Positions 19,554 through 29,700 are shown, counted from the first letter of the stretch. The stretch: 64,000 nucleotides of DNA from Pseudoalteromonas espejiana DSM 9414 (GCF_002221525.1 NZ_CP011028.1:507001-571000), one strand, 5' to 3'. A program made the numbers and translations. The notes: a model not told the origin generated them from the sequence alone.

Positions 19554-20795
19554 ATGAAACGGAATGTTAATTATGTATGGGTATTTATTTTAACTCTACT
19601 TCTCACTGCCTGTGGCGGAGGTGGGGGCTCTGGTTCATCTGAGAGTGCGAATACATCAACAGGAGGTGGAGGCACTACAGGAAGTGTAACCACAGAAGCA
19701 CCAAAGGTTGCTAGTTTTACAGTAGATAGTGAACTCAGCTGCACAGCAACAGTAAAATGTGAAAATATAATCACTGTAGAAGTCGATGCAGAGATTACGG
19801 GGGCTAAATTTCAATTAAATGGTGTTCAAGGAGACATTGTTTTCTCTGATAGCTTTTTGACGATACCTGAAAGCGGTGAAATAACGTTTGATAGCACTAA
19901 GACTTTTAAGCTGAATGTAACCTCACAAATAGCGGGTGAAATTAGTATTGAGTTAGTGGCTATTACTGATACTAATGGCACTTATGATATTGGCAATGCT
20001 TCAGCTGTGATTACGTTTGCTGAGCAGCCTGTCCAATCACAGCTAGGTACAAGTATAATGTATTTCAACCCACTTAATGATGCTACCCTTTCATCAACGG
20101 GTGAACAAAATGAAAATACGGTAATCGCCTCAAAAATTACAGTAACGCGCTATAAACGTAATGCCGATGGCAAATATGTTCAAGAGTCACAAGATGTGGT
20201 TATACTTGATAGTGAAAATAAGTTTGAACAATCGCTTGCAGTAGGTGAGTACTATGAGCACATAGCAGTCAGTACAAGCTTTGCTGAACTTGAAACAAGT
20301 CGCCAGTTTTCGATAAGTCGTGGTGGCTTAGCAACAAATACTATGATGCTCTACCCTGTAGGAGTAACCGTAGAAGAAGTAGCAGCTCAAAAAGAAGCGC
20401 ATGAGCTAGGTGAATATAATTTATTCACTTATTATATTAATGACTTCACTTATAACTGGGTCGATAGAAAGCCACTGAGTGTTAAGTATGATGCTGAGCT
20501 TGAACTTATCGTGAACTCATTCTCTCTTGTAGATAGCAGTACTTCGAGTGTTGCAATTTTGTCTAATTTAAACTTCAACCTAAAAGTAAAAGACACTGAC
20601 TTTAATGTAGATATAACTTCAGGGACCCAATCTTATGATTTTGTTCCATTGTCGGCTGGTACAGCATCAATAGAGTTTGCCCTGTCTAATTTTACTGCAG
20701 GTAATCAAACGCTTGAACTTGAAATGCGAATCGCAGGGTCACAAACCATTGGTGGTTTTAGCGAGACCGCTGTGGATATTGAAATTCTTGAGTAA
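19554..20795 (+). CDS. Predicted surface or periplasmic lipoprotein, beta-rich
   Basis: The 413-residue protein starts with a lipoprotein signal: a basic N-terminus, a hydrophobic core and the lipobox LLTAC with Cys20 as the lipidation site. A Gly/Ser/Thr-rich linker (GGGGGSGSS, then GGGGTTGSV) follows to about residue 47. The rest alternates hydrophobic and polar residues, as in stacked immunoglobulin-like beta domains. No catalytic motif is seen. Glycine linkers directly after the lipid Cys are common in Pseudoalteromonas and Shewanella surface lipoproteins. AAGGAATGAT precedes the ATG. It lies in the accessory region, downstream of the broken NTPase gene and with no obvious operon partner. 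Confidence 0.75.
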   Translation: MKRNVNYVWVFILTLLLTACGGGGGSGSSESANTSTGGGGTTGSVTTEAPKVASFTVDSELSCTATVKCENIITVEVDAEITGAKFQLNGVQGDIVFSDSFLTIPESGEITFDSTKTFKLNVTSQIAGEISIELVAITDTNGTYDIGNASAVITFAEQPVQSQLGTSIMYFNPLNDATLSSTGEQNENTVIASKITVTRYKRNADGKYVQESQDVVILDSENKFEQSLAVGEYYEHIAVSTSFAELETSRQFSISRGGLATNTMMLYPVGVTVEEVAAQKEAHELGEYNLFTYYINDFTYNWVDRKPLSVKYDAELELIVNSFSLVDSSTSSVAILSNLNFNLKVKDTDFNVDITSGTQSYDFVPLSAGTASIEFALSNFTAGNQTLELEMRIAGSQTIGGFSETAVDIEILE

Positions 20796-20969
20796 CGAAG
20801 TGAATTCTAAAACTGAATATTTATATCTATTTTAGGTAACCAGAACACGAAACCAGAGAAGTCCATCTAGCTCATTTTTATTCATGTTCATCTGCCTAGC
20901 CATAACTCTTTATCGAGTATATGAGATAGGCAGTTACACAAAACGAGTTACAGTCTCGATAAATGAGGC

Positions 20970-21347
20970 TTATTGAAGGTGAGGTAACTTGTATTTTATG
21001 TAAATTATGCTTGCCTTTAGTCGCATATCTCTCCACGTGTCAAAGACCGTGTTTTTACGGATAAAACCATCCCACTCAGTGCTAGCATAGATTTCTTTTT
21101 CAGTTACATAAATATCTATTAAACCACTTGCTCTCTTTAAGCATTGCAACGTTTTAAAATAAGAATGAGATTTTATAAAATCGGGAGTCATTAAAAAGTC
21201 TAAAGAGACCTTGTACTCTCGCGTTTTAGAATGTACTTCCTCTATTAGATTGCTTAAAAAATTAAAATCATTAGTCAAAACGTAGCTCTCTCCCTGCGAC
21301 TTTAAATATGTATTAGTTAGTAAATACATAAAGTATTTACAGAACAA
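20970..21347 (-). CDS. Small hypothetical protein
   Basis: The family is not recognised. This 125-residue frame is helical and basic near the C-terminus, with aromatic-rich stretches such as DGFIRKNTVFDTWRDMRLKA. Initiation could be a TTG at 21347 with GGGAAC upstream, or the ATG at 21329. It lies alone at the far edge of the accessory region, convergent with the lipoprotein gene and just before the decayed galU copy. Confidence that it is expressed is modest. Confidence 0.45.
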   Translation of the reverse strand: MFCKYFMYLLTNTYLKSQGESYVLTNDFNFLSNLIEEVHSKTREYKVSLDFLMTPDFIKSHSYFKTLQCLKRASGLIDIYVTEKEIYASTEWDGFIRKNTVFDTWRDMRLKASIIYIKYKLPHLQ

Positions 21348-21519
21348 ATGTTCCCATAAACGCTATTATACACAGTATTCCGTCTCATCAAAAAAGTTAA
21401 TACAGATTTTACTTTTCACTTATTCCCTACCTCAACATTAAAGTATGTAGATTTTTGTGTATTTAACTCATTTTTATTGATTTATCACGTATACAGCTAG
21501 TTTCATATTTAATTTAATA

Positions 21520-22380
21520 ATAAAGGACTACTACTCAGCAAAGCAGTTATTCCTGTTGCCAACCTTGGCTACCTATGACCAAAGCAATTCCTAAGGAGAT
21601 GCTACCAATTGTAGATAAACCTCTTATTCAATACATAGTAAGTGAGTGTGTATAGACGGGCCTTAAAGACATTATACTTGTAACGCATAACTCTAAAAAT
21701 GCCATAGGAAAACACTTTGCTACGAGCTTGAAGCAACCTTAGAAAAGCGCGTTAAGCGTGCCTTACTTGAAAAAGTACGCTCTATTTGCCCTGCTGATGT
21801 AACTGTAATGAGTGCTGGCCAAGGTGAAGCTAAAGGTTTAGACCACGCTATTTTGTGCAAAACCTATTGTTGGCGATTTTATTGTATTACATCCCTGATG
21901 CTTATACGGCAGATCAAAAAACTGAAAACCTAGCCGCTATGATCAAACGCATTAACGAAACTAAAGCAAGCCCGGTAATGTTAGAGCCAGTAGCGCAGGA
22001 TGACGTAAGTAAATACGGTGGTGCTGATACTAATGGCGTACAGCTAACGGCAGGTAACAGCGCTGCAATTAAAACAAAAGTTGAAAAACCAGAGGCAGAT
22101 AAAGCTTCATCAAACCTTGCTGTAGTAAGGCATTACGTACTAAGCTAAAATATTTAGTCGTTACTTGCTAAAACGCCAGTGGGTGCTGGTGGCGAAATCC
22201 GATTAACTGACCCTATTGATACATTATTGACTCAAGAAACCCTTGAAGCGTTTCATGTGAGTGCTCACTCACACGATTGTGGCGATAAACTCGGTGATTA
22301 AAAAGCGATTGTTGAATACTTAATGCGCTATGAAAAACAAGGTAAAGACTTCACTGCTTTATGAATCAAGTAGCTCAAAG
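21520..22380 (+). pseudogene. galU: Decayed UTP-glucose-1-phosphate uridylyltransferase copy
   Basis: The stretch parallels the intact galU at 23908-24828, from its ribosome site (AATAAAGGACTA is identical) almost to its end. It is broken: the start ATG is replaced, about ten bases are missing near 21570 (ACACGTATGC in the intact gene), an in-frame TAG appears near 21653, further small indels follow, and TAA interrupts near 22146. The only surviving open piece covers 21855-22148. The last 60 bases differ from the local galU far more than the body does, so this is probably a diverged paralogue and not a recent duplicate. It lies just before ugd, giving the order galU remnant, ugd, galU. Confidence 0.88.
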
Positions 22381-22419
22381 TAATGAGCAGCCTTAAAAGC
22401 AATATAGTTAATTTTTAAC

Positions 22420-22458
22420 AAAAAGCGCACACTGAATTAGGTGTAAGCTTTTATATTT
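22420..22458 (+). terminator. Terminator after the galU remnant
   Basis: AAAAGCGCACAC pairs with GTGTAAGCTTTT (10 of 12) around a short loop, followed by a T-rich tail. It is better preserved than the gene it follows. Confidence 0.6.
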
Positions 22459-22545
22459 TAGTTATTTTAATTAAATTTATTGTTTATTCGTTTTAGCTCT
22501 AAGCTCTGTTAAAATAATAAAAAACTTTAAACATAAAGGAATAAC

Positions 22546-23712
22546 ATGAAAATTGCCGTGGTAGGTACAGGCTATGTAGGCCTATCTAATGCTATGCTCT
22601 TATCGCAACATAATGAAGTAGTTGCACTAGATATAGACGAGCAAAAAATAGCACTTTTAAACGATAAAAAATCACCTATTGTTGATACTGAAATTAGTGA
22701 GTTTTTAACACGCGGTGATTTAAACTTTACAGCAACTACCGACAAGGTAGCAGCCTATAAAAACGCTGATTATGTCATTATAGCTACACCAACTGACTAC
22801 GATGTAGAAAACAATTACTTTAACACCAGTTCTGTAGAAGCGGTTATAAAAGATGCAATGGCGCATAACCCTAATGCTGTAATGGTAATTAAGTCGACTA
22901 TACCTGTTGGCTTTACGGCCGATATTAAAAAGCAACTTAAGGCTGAAAACCTAATGTTTTCTCCTGAGTTTTTACGTGAAGGGAAAGCTCTTTACGATAA
23001 CCTACACCCATCACGTATTGTTGTGGGCGAGCAAAGCGAGCGCGCTACTGTTTTTGCCAACTTGCTTAAGCAAGGTGCGATAAAACAAGATGTTGAAGTG
23101 TTATTTACTGACTCAACAGAAGCGGAAGCTATTAAGTTATTTTCTAACACTTACCTTGCAATGCGAGTTGCTTACTTTAATGAGCTTGATAGCTATGCAG
23201 AAGCACACGGCTTAAACTCTAAGCAAATTATAGAAGGGGTAGGCTTAGACCCTCGTATTGGCAACCATTACAATAACCCATCCTTTGGTTACGGCGGTTA
23301 CTGTTTACCAAAAGACACTAAGCAACTGCGTGCTAACTATCAAGATGTACCGAATAATATTATTGGCGCAATTGTTGATGCTAATACAACACGTAAAGAC
23401 TTTATTGCTGACTCAATTATTAAGCGTAGCCCTAAAATTGTGGGTGTGTACCGCTTAGTAATGAAGAGTGGTTCTGATAACTTTAGAGCGTCTTCTATTC
23501 AAGGTATTATGAAGCGTATTAAAGCCAAGGGTATTGAAGTTGTTGTATTTGAGCCTGTGCTTGAAGAAAACGAGTTTTATCACTCTCGCGTTATTAAAGA
23601 CTTAAACGAATTTAAGAAAATATCTGATGTTGTGGTTTCTAACCGTATGGTAGAAGAACTGAGCGATGTTGCAGATAAAGTGTATACACGCGATTTATTT
23701 GGTAGTGATTGA
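22546..23712 (+). CDS. ugd: UDP-glucose 6-dehydrogenase
   Basis: The enzyme oxidises UDP-glucose to UDP-glucuronate with two NAD+ in the cytoplasm, supplying acidic sugars for capsule or LPS. The 388-residue protein has the usual length. Residues 1-30 hold the NAD-binding motif [21 protein letters not shown] lies near 117, [20 protein letters not shown] near 138-157, and the catalytic Cys in [14 protein letters not shown] near 253. AAAGGAATAAC precedes the ATG. It is followed by galU, which makes its substrate, so the two work in series. A 9-bp hairpin follows the gene. Confidence 0.95.
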   Translation: MKIAVVGTGYVGLSNAMLLSQHNEVVALDIDEQKIALLNDKKSPIVDTEISEFLTRGDLNFTATTDKVAAYKNADYVIIATPTDYDVENNYFNTSSVEAVIKDAMAHNPNAVMVIKSTIPVGFTADIKKQLKAENLMFSPEFLREGKALYDNLHPSRIVVGEQSERATVFANLLKQGAIKQDVEVLFTDSTEAEAIKLFSNTYLAMRVAYFNELDSYAEAHGLNSKQIIEGVGLDPRIGNHYNNPSFGYGGYCLPKDTKQLRANYQDVPNNIIGAIVDANTTRKDFIADSIIKRSPKIVGVYRLVMKSGSDNFRASSIQGIMKRIKAKGIEVVVFEPVLEENEFYHSRVIKDLNEFKKISDVVVSNRMVEELSDVADKVYTRDLFGSD

Positions 23713-23760
23713 TTAGCGGTAAAATTTGCTGAACATTTATATAATGCTAAATTTAGTCTG

Positions 23761-23792
23761 CCCTCAATGTATCATCCTTGATTCATTGAGGG
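23761..23792 (+). terminator. Hairpin after ugd
   Basis: CCCTCAATG (23761-23769) pairs with CATTGAGGG (23784-23792). No T tract follows, so it may attenuate transcription between ugd and galU and need not end it. Confidence 0.5.
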
Positions 23793-23907
23793 GGTTACAG
23801 CTTCAAAAAGTATTAATGCTTCCAAATGCTAAAACTTTCCCATTCAGCCCCCATCTACATTTAACCTGTTAACTTAAAGTAATTAATTTACAAATAAAGG
23901 ACTACCC

Positions 23908-24828
23908 ATGAAAGCAGTTATTCCTGTTGCTGGCCTTGGCACACGTATGCTACCTATGACTAAAGCAATTCCTAAGGAAATGCTACCAATTGTAGATAAA
24001 CCTCTTATTCAATACATAGTAAGTGAGTGTGTAGCTGCAGGTGTTAAAGACATTGTACTTGTAACGCATAGCTCTAAAAACGCTATAGAAAACCATTTTG
24101 ATACCAGCTACGAGCTTGAAGCTACGCTTGAAAAACGTGTTAAGCGTGCACTACTTGAAGAAGTTCGCTCTATTTGCCCTGCAGATGTAACCGTAATGAG
24201 TGTACGCCAAGGTGAAGCTAAAGGTTTAGGGCACGCTATTTTATGTGCAAAACCTATTGTTGGCGATGACGATTTTATTGTATTACTTCCAGATGTAGTA
24301 CTTGACGCTTACACAGCAGATCAAAAAACTGAAAACCTAGCTGCTATGATCAAACGGTTTAACGAGACTAAAGCCAGTCAAATTATGCTTGAGCCAGTAG
24401 CACAAGAAGATGTAAGTAAATACGGTATTGCTGACATAAACGGCGTACAACTAACACCAGGTAACAGCGCTGCTATTAAAACGATGGTGGAAAAACCAGA
24501 TGCAGACGCAGCACCTTCAAACCTTGCTGTGGTTGGCCGTTACGTATTGAGTAAAAACATTTGGCCGCTACTTGCTAAAACACCAGTAGGTGCTGGTGGC
24601 GAAATACAGCTAACTGACTCTATTGATGCGTTAATGACTCAAGAAACAGTCGAAGCGTTTCACATGAGTGGTCGTTCACACGATTGTGGCGATAAGCTGG
24701 GCTACTTAAAAGCGATTGTAGAATACGGCATGCGCGATACTAAGCTTGGCGACGACTTTGGCCAATACTTAACTACTTTGGTTAATGATGAGACAACTTC
24801 ACAATCGGATAATGTTGTGAATTTATAA
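23908..24828 (+). CDS. galU: UTP-glucose-1-phosphate uridylyltransferase
   Basis: The enzyme makes UDP-glucose from UTP and glucose-1-phosphate. The 306-residue protein has the nucleotidyltransferase start [26 protein letters not shown], the [11 protein letters not shown] stretch near 28, [13 protein letters not shown] near 127 with the metal-binding Asp, and [20 protein letters not shown] near 192. AAAGGACTACCC precedes the ATG. It is the intact counterpart of the remnant at 21.5 kb and lies after ugd, which uses its product. A strong terminator follows. Confidence 0.95.
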   Translation: MKAVIPVAGLGTRMLPMTKAIPKEMLPIVDKPLIQYIVSECVAAGVKDIVLVTHSSKNAIENHFDTSYELEATLEKRVKRALLEEVRSICPADVTVMSVRQGEAKGLGHAILCAKPIVGDDDFIVLLPDVVLDAYTADQKTENLAAMIKRFNETKASQIMLEPVAQEDVSKYGIADINGVQLTPGNSAAIKTMVEKPDADAAPSNLAVVGRYVLSKNIWPLLAKTPVGAGGEIQLTDSIDALMTQETVEAFHMSGRSHDCGDKLGYLKAIVEYGMRDTKLGDDFGQYLTTLVNDETTSQSDNVVNL

Positions 24829-24852
24829 TATTGTAGAGCTTTTATTGTTTGT

Positions 24853-24880
24853 AAGCGCGGCTATATGCCGCGCTTTTTTG
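24853..24880 (+). terminator. Strong terminator after galU
   Basis: AAGCGCGGC pairs with GCCGCGCTT around a four-to-five-base loop and runs straight into a T tract. Confidence 0.85.
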
Positions 24881-24913
24881 TGAGGGTATGTATTTTGGCT
24901 GACGCCGGCTGTT

Positions 24914-24950
24914 AGGCTTTGCGTGAGCAATCTCCGAGCTTCATGCCTAC
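24914..24950. repeat. Degenerate copy of the dispersed intergenic repeat
   Basis: TTAGGCTTTGCGTGAGCAAT, followed by CTCCGAGCTTCATGCCTAC, shares GCGTGAGCAA...GAGCTTC/CTACGCCTAC-like blocks with the repeats at 26.8, 29.7, 38.3 and 60.7 kb, but with several changes. It lies in the gap between galU and wzi. Confidence 0.4.
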
Positions 24951-25113
24951 AAAAAATTTAAAGCATTCATTCACAAAGAGGTTAAGAGGGCACTTCGCTT
25001 TAGATGGCCGTGTTGTAACAGCGGCTTTATGCCGCGTTAAGGTGAAACGCGAGGTAAACTCGCTGCTACTAAAGTGTTTAAAGCAAAACTTTGAGGTGCG
25101 CTTTTAATAAACT

Positions 25114-26556
25114 TTAAAAATTTGCAAATACAGCTAACCCTGCAAATGTTTCCCCGTATACATCTTTGCCCTGATAAAGCTCTGCTCCCCAACTTTGTGC
25201 GCCCATTATTGGTTTGCTTAATTTACGCGTATACGCTGTTTGCAGTTCGTAGCTAGTTTTGTATCCTTCACGCTTATTTTTCAGCGTGCGGATGGCTGTA
25301 TTGAGCGTTTCTATAGAGCTTAATTGCCAATGCCAATTGATACTCATAGATTTTGCTGGCGTGTAGTCGGTGTAGTCGTGCTCATCACCAGCCCAATGAC
25401 CTATTACATTACCTGAATTACGATTACCATCTTGATATAAACTGTTGCCATACCAGCTTACCTGCCAGTTACTGTGCTCAAAACGAAGGCTGTGATCATT
25501 AGCGATAAATGGTAAGTATAAGCCAAAGCTGTAGGCGTTATTTCGCGAGCCACCTAACGTGTCTTCTAGGGCAATTTCACCATAAAGCTCAAATGGTAGG
25601 GAATAAAGGCTATTATTATATTCAAAGGTAATAGAGCCTAGCTGATCGCCTAGCTCGTATCCATCTCCCAGTTCGTTAGCATCTTCAGTTGTTATATTAT
25701 CTTTACTGCCTGGAGTAAAAAAACCTTCAGCAAAGTCTTTTAGCGTTACGCTACGTGGGCCGCCACCAAATTGCATTAAGCGGCTTAAACCAATAGTTAG
25801 GTTATCGGTTGCGGCAAAGCTTGTGTGTAAACCAAATAAGTATGGCTTGCCCGGCTCATAAACTCTATCTACGCCAGTTTGTTTACCTTCTTTTAATATT
25901 CCACTTTGCTCTGTCATTTGGCTAATAAACATATCGTATCGAATGTTAAAGCTAGTGATTGGATCTACGTTACTAAGTGTTATTGAAGGTGTTGTTTTAG
26001 CTTGTGTGCTTAATAGCATGGCGCTGTCTTCAAACGGTGAGTACCAGTGTTCGCGGTAACCAATATCTAATTGTGCATATTTATACCCTAAGTATATAAA
26101 GCTTTGCGTAGGGAGTATTTCGTCTTCATTGGCTATACCTGCCACACTTACACCAAAATGGCGGCCAAAGTTGGCATATGCGCCGCCTTCAACAATTAAG
26201 TTGGTTTTTGTGGTTTGCCCACGTTGGTTTGGCAGTGTTTTGTCTTTAGTGCCTGCGGCAATAGTTACTTTTGCAAAAGCGCCTGCATCGCTTTGCACAT
26301 AGGGACTAAGTTGGTACGAAAGCGTTTGGTATAGCTCGGGGTAAGTGTGCCTAACAGCTTGAAGCACGTTGTATATATCGTGTGCTTTATAGGGTTTACT
26401 CATTATATGGGTGTTTTTACTTACGGCTAAGAGGCGTTGTACTTGATGCTCAAGCTCGGGTACTTGGTTTAAAGGTAAATAAGGTGAAACCCCGCCTTTA
26501 GCCATTACATTTGCACTGACTGCCATCCCGAAAAGTAGCGATATTTTTTTTAGCAT
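25114..26556 (-). CDS. wzi: Capsule assembly Wzi family outer-membrane protein
   Basis: This 480-residue protein begins with a signal peptide (MLKKISLLFGMAVSANVMA). SPYLPLNQVPELEHQVQRLL near 24 is the periplasmic helical start typical of Wzi, and the rest is a beta-barrel with alternating hydrophobics and an aromatic end (FAGLAVFANF). Motifs include YLGYKYAQLDIGYREHWYSPF near 150 and FRFEHSNW-like strands. In Escherichia coli Wzi is a lectin-like barrel anchoring group 1 capsule. The position next to ugd and galU supports a surface-polysaccharide role. It is convergent with galU. Confidence 0.85.
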   Translation of the reverse strand: MLKKISLLFGMAVSANVMAKGGVSPYLPLNQVPELEHQVQRLLAVSKNTHIMSKPYKAHDIYNVLQAVRHTYPELYQTLSYQLSPYVQSDAGAFAKVTIAAGTKDKTLPNQRGQTTKTNLIVEGGAYANFGRHFGVSVAGIANEDEILPTQSFIYLGYKYAQLDIGYREHWYSPFEDSAMLLSTQAKTTPSITLSNVDPITSFNIRYDMFISQMTEQSGILKEGKQTGVDRVYEPGKPYLFGLHTSFAATDNLTIGLSRLMQFGGGPRSVTLKDFAEGFFTPGSKDNITTEDANELGDGYELGDQLGSITFEYNNSLYSLPFELYGEIALEDTLGGSRNNAYSFGLYLPFIANDHSLRFEHSNWQVSWYGNSLYQDGNRNSGNVIGHWAGDEHDYTDYTPAKSMSINWHWQLSSIETLNTAIRTLKNKREGYKTSYELQTAYTRKLSKPIMGAQSWGAELYQGKDVYGETFAGLAVFANF

Positions 26557-26897
26557 AATTATTCCGTTAGCAAAAAATTGTTTAAGTAAAAAACGTTAAT
26601 GCGAGGTTAGCAATAAATAACTTAGTAAGAAAGTAAAACACTCAAACCCGCTAAGATATTTAGTAGCTTATAAGGTTAGTTTTTCGTAATGCTTGTCGTT
26701 ATTGGTAAGTGCAATATTAAATTTTGGTGCAGGGAAGATGGCTATAAAAAGCAGGAGTTAGATTTACTTGTAAACGCGCAGCTTGCTGGCATTTAAAAGC
26801 TAAGCTTTTACGATTATTAATTACATTATTAAACTATTAGAAGCTGTGCTTCTCGCGTGAGCAAGCTCTACGCCTTCAATGTAATATTAAAAAGGTG
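26557..26897. other. Intergenic gap between wzi and zapE
   Basis: The 341 bases hold the wzi promoter side and one dispersed repeat at 26837-26878. No gene is seen in the rest. Confidence 0.4.
26837..26878. repeat. Dispersed intergenic repeat, single copy
   Basis: TTAGAAGCTGTGCTTCTCGC followed by GTGAGCAAGCTCTACGCCTT is the reverse complement of the first part of the 123-bp unit at 29.7 kb. The block TAGAAGC...GCTTCT is itself a small palindrome. Confidence 0.65.
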
Positions 26898-28007
26898 CTA
26901 CCAATTCTGCATTTCGACTATACGCGACTGTGTTCGCGCATATTCAAAACTTAATTTTTTACCTTCATACAGCGTTTCTATCTGCGCCTGAGCATTAATT
27001 ACTAACAACTTATGGCAATCGTAAAACTCATCAACCAATGCAATGAAACGCCGTGCTTCGTCATCTAAATAGTGCTCATCAAGCGTTTGTTTTTCTCGTT
27101 GGTAGCTATCTTCAATCCCGTGCACAATTACCTTACCCGTAGCCCCTACACCCATTTTTGGCACGTTTGCTATATACAAAACATCAAACTGTTTGGCTAA
27201 AAACATATAATCGTGAGCGCTTCGAGGGCCAGAGCACAGCGCCATAAAATCAATCATCAGCGCATTATTCGCTTTAAATAAATATGGCAAAGCGCGCGAG
27301 TGCACCTGTAAGATTTGATTTTTAGTCGCTTGAGGGTACTGTTTAGTAAACAGTTTATTAAACTCATTGTTTGGTAAATTAATAAAATAATGGCGGTTAT
27401 TTTTACCGTATCTAAAGCGGTGATCTTCCTGCCCGGCCACACTCACTATGTGGCAGTGGTCGTTAATTAAATCGATTGTAGGTAAAAATCGTGCGCGTTG
27501 TAAGCCGTTATAATAAAGCTGCGCTGGTTTTACATTTGATGTTGCCACCAGCACTACACCATAATCAAACAAGGCATTAAATAACCTAGCCATAATCATT
27601 GCATCGCCAATGTCGCTAACAAAAAACTCATCAAAGCACAGAACTTTTATATTTTTAGCCCACTGCTTGGCAATGAGTGTAAGCGGATTTTTTTGCCCTT
27701 GTAGCTGGGCAAGTTGGCCATGTACTTGCGCCATAAAGTGGTGAAAATGCAGCCTTTGCTTTTTAGTAGTTGGTAAATTTTTATAAAATAAATCCATTAG
27801 CATAGATTTACCACGCCCTACTGGCCCATGTAAATAAACCCCTTTAATTAAAGGTGCTTTTTGCCACCAAGGAGTATTAACTTGCAGCTGTGTAGCCAAG
27901 TTATTTAACGCGTTAACCGCATTTTGCTGGGCACTGTCAACACACAGTTCTCCCGCCTCTATCTTTGCTGTATAAAGGCTTAATATTTGTGGGCTGTGTA
28001 CTGTCAT
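26898..28007 (-). CDS. zapE: ZapE/AFG1-family cell division ATPase
   Basis: ZapE is a cytoplasmic AAA-type ATPase that acts on the FtsZ ring under stress and low oxygen in E. coli. The 369-residue protein carries Walker A GPVGRGKSMLMDLFY near 61, LHFHHFMAQVH near 86, Walker B VLCFDEFFVSDIGDAMIM near 118, and the sensor-like VLVATSNVKPAQLYYNGLQR near 152. Length and motif order match the family. It is divergent from rsuA, with 59 bases between the starts. Confidence 0.9.
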   Translation of the reverse strand: MTVHSPQILSLYTAKIEAGELCVDSAQQNAVNALNNLATQLQVNTPWWQKAPLIKGVYLHGPVGRGKSMLMDLFYKNLPTTKKQRLHFHHFMAQVHGQLAQLQGQKNPLTLIAKQWAKNIKVLCFDEFFVSDIGDAMIMARLFNALFDYGVVLVATSNVKPAQLYYNGLQRARFLPTIDLINDHCHIVSVAGQEDHRFRYGKNNRHYFINLPNNEFNKLFTKQYPQATKNQILQVHSRALPYLFKANNALMIDFMALCSGPRSAHDYMFLAKQFDVLYIANVPKMGVGATGKVIVHGIEDSYQREKQTLDEHYLDDEARRFIALVDEFYDCHKLLVINAQAQIETLYEGKKLSFEYARTQSRIVEMQNW

Positions 28008-28066
28008 GGTATTTCACTATCAGCTATAATCGCGCCCATTGTAGCCGACTAAAAATGTGAACCAAA

Positions 28067-28765
28067 ATGAAATTCCCTTGCCGCTTAGATAAATTTGTTA
28101 GCCATTTAGCAGAACTTCCTCGCTCAAAAGCACGCTCAGCAATTAAGCGCCAGGCTGCAACTGTAAATGGCGAAGTAGTTACTGCGTTCGACTTTCAAGT
28201 AAAGCAACAAGACGAAATAATGTTTGAAGGTGAGCAACTCGTATTTTTAGGTAAACGTTACTACATGCTAAATAAGCCCGTGGGTTACGTATGCGCAAAT
28301 AGTGATGAATTACACAGAACAGTTTTTGACTTACTTGATGAGCCTAATATGGCCGACTTTCATGTGGCAGGCCGACTTGATATTGACACCACAGGTTTAG
28401 TTATTATTACTAACGATGGTGACTGGTCTCATAAAATCACTTCGCCTAAAAATAATAAATTTAAAACCTACCTAGTAGAAACCCAAGAACCCATTACCGA
28501 CGAGTCGCTTGAGCAATTACGAGCAGGCGTACAACTTCATAACGAAAAAGATTTAACACGCCCAGCAAAAGCAGAGAGACTGGCTAACTTTGGGCTACGT
28601 TTATCTATTTGTGAAGGTAAATACCACCAAGTTAAACGCATGTTAGCCGCTGTAGATAACAAAGTGGTAGAGCTACACCGTGAGCAAATTGCCGGTATTA
28701 AACTAGATGAAAACCTAGCCAGTGGTGAGTATCGCCAGTTAACCGCAGAAGAAGTTAAACTGTAA
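28067..28765 (+). CDS. rsuA: 16S rRNA pseudouridine(516) synthase
   Basis: RsuA makes pseudouridine 516 of 16S rRNA. The 232-residue protein matches the 231 residues of the E. coli enzyme. An S4 RNA-binding domain occupies about 1-60 (RLDKFVSHLAELPRSKARSAIK), followed by the synthase domain with YYMLNKPVGYVC near 66, the catalytic Asp in AGRLDIDTTGLVIITNDG near 104, and EGKYHQVKRMLAAV near 184. The related RluB, RluE and RluF share these motifs; length and N-terminus favour RsuA. Confidence 0.85.
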   Translation: MKFPCRLDKFVSHLAELPRSKARSAIKRQAATVNGEVVTAFDFQVKQQDEIMFEGEQLVFLGKRYYMLNKPVGYVCANSDELHRTVFDLLDEPNMADFHVAGRLDIDTTGLVIITNDGDWSHKITSPKNNKFKTYLVETQEPITDESLEQLRAGVQLHNEKDLTRPAKAERLANFGLRLSICEGKYHQVKRMLAAVDNKVVELHREQIAGIKLDENLASGEYRQLTAEEVKL

Positions 28766-28783
28766 AGCTAATAACGTCTCTAT

Positions 28784-29557
28784 TTAAGATTTAATCTGCA
28801 CTAAATCAAAATCGGCCATGCCAGGCACTATAGCTTGCAAACGTGACTCGGTTACATCTAGTGCATTTAGGCATTCACAATATTCAGAGGCTTTGAGCTC
28901 AAGTTGCTGAGCCTTTTTTTTCAGTGACTTATCTATCTCTTTTGAAATGATATCCATGCGTTGGCCCATATCGTTAATACGATCTTCTATATTGCCTTCA
29001 CGCGATTTAAACGCATCACCAAGGGATACTAAAATAGCGCCTAGCGAGCCATGTACGGCAGAGTGAATTTGCTGGCTTATTTCTTTAGTGAAGAAGTCAT
29101 CTATTTGCGAAAGTGATTGCGGGGCTATAAAAAAGAAATCATCACCACGCTTAAACTTATCCATAAGTGCGCGTTCTACATATTGCAGTTGGGTTTTAAG
29201 TACTTCAGGCTCTTTATCAGACATACCCTCAACTACGTGCTCAATAGCGCTTAAGCCCAAGTTAACGCCGTCTGTAGCCAAGTTAACTAACTCCGGTACG
29301 GTATGACGAATACCATGACTGAACTGTTCAAGCACTTTACTTTCTTCATTACTTAAATCAACCCAATAACCACGTATAAACAGCTGGTTATTATTGTTAA
29401 TTTGTACGCGGGTTTGGCCTTTATCAAGAATACGTATTACGTCGTCGGTAATTATTAAACCATGGCTAAGCTCAACGTCACACTGCGACTGAGCCGAAAA
29501 TGCAGAGCTTGAAAGTGCTAAACACAGCGCCAATATCGAACGAGATAACAACGCCAT
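28784..29557 (-). CDS. YggN-like DUF2884 periplasmic protein
   Basis: The protein resembles E. coli YggN (DUF2884). It has a signal peptide ending near SSAFSAQS, then CDVELSHGLIITDDVIRI and a long helical part with LSAIEHVVEG and coiled-coil-like KEIDKSLKKKAQQLELK towards the C-terminus. The function is unknown in the family. I start it at the ATG at 29557 because GGGGTGTTT precedes it; the GTG at 29563 overlaps that site. It is convergent with rsuA. Confidence 0.75.
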   Translation of the reverse strand: MALLSRSILALCLALSSSAFSAQSQCDVELSHGLIITDDVIRILDKGQTRVQINNNNQLFIRGYWVDLSNEESKVLEQFSHGIRHTVPELVNLATDGVNLGLSAIEHVVEGMSDKEPEVLKTQLQYVERALMDKFKRGDDFFFIAPQSLSQIDDFFTKEISQQIHSAVHGSLGAILVSLGDAFKSREGNIEDRINDMGQRMDIISKEIDKSLKKKAQQLELKASEYCECLNALDVTESRLQAIVPGMADFDLVQIKS

Positions 29558-29700
29558 AAACACCCCAACAAGCCAAAAAAGTAAGGCAGGTAGGTTAACA
29601 AAAAAACAATTTTATGCAAGAAAAATAGCTTTTTGTAACCACCTATAAAATGCCTTAGCTGCTCAAAAATTAAGTAAGGTCCATGTTCAATATTTTAATC

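Noticed and set aside
21855..22148. Independent 97-residue gene
   Set aside because: It is an internal open fragment of the decayed galU copy, matching the intact gene codon by codon.
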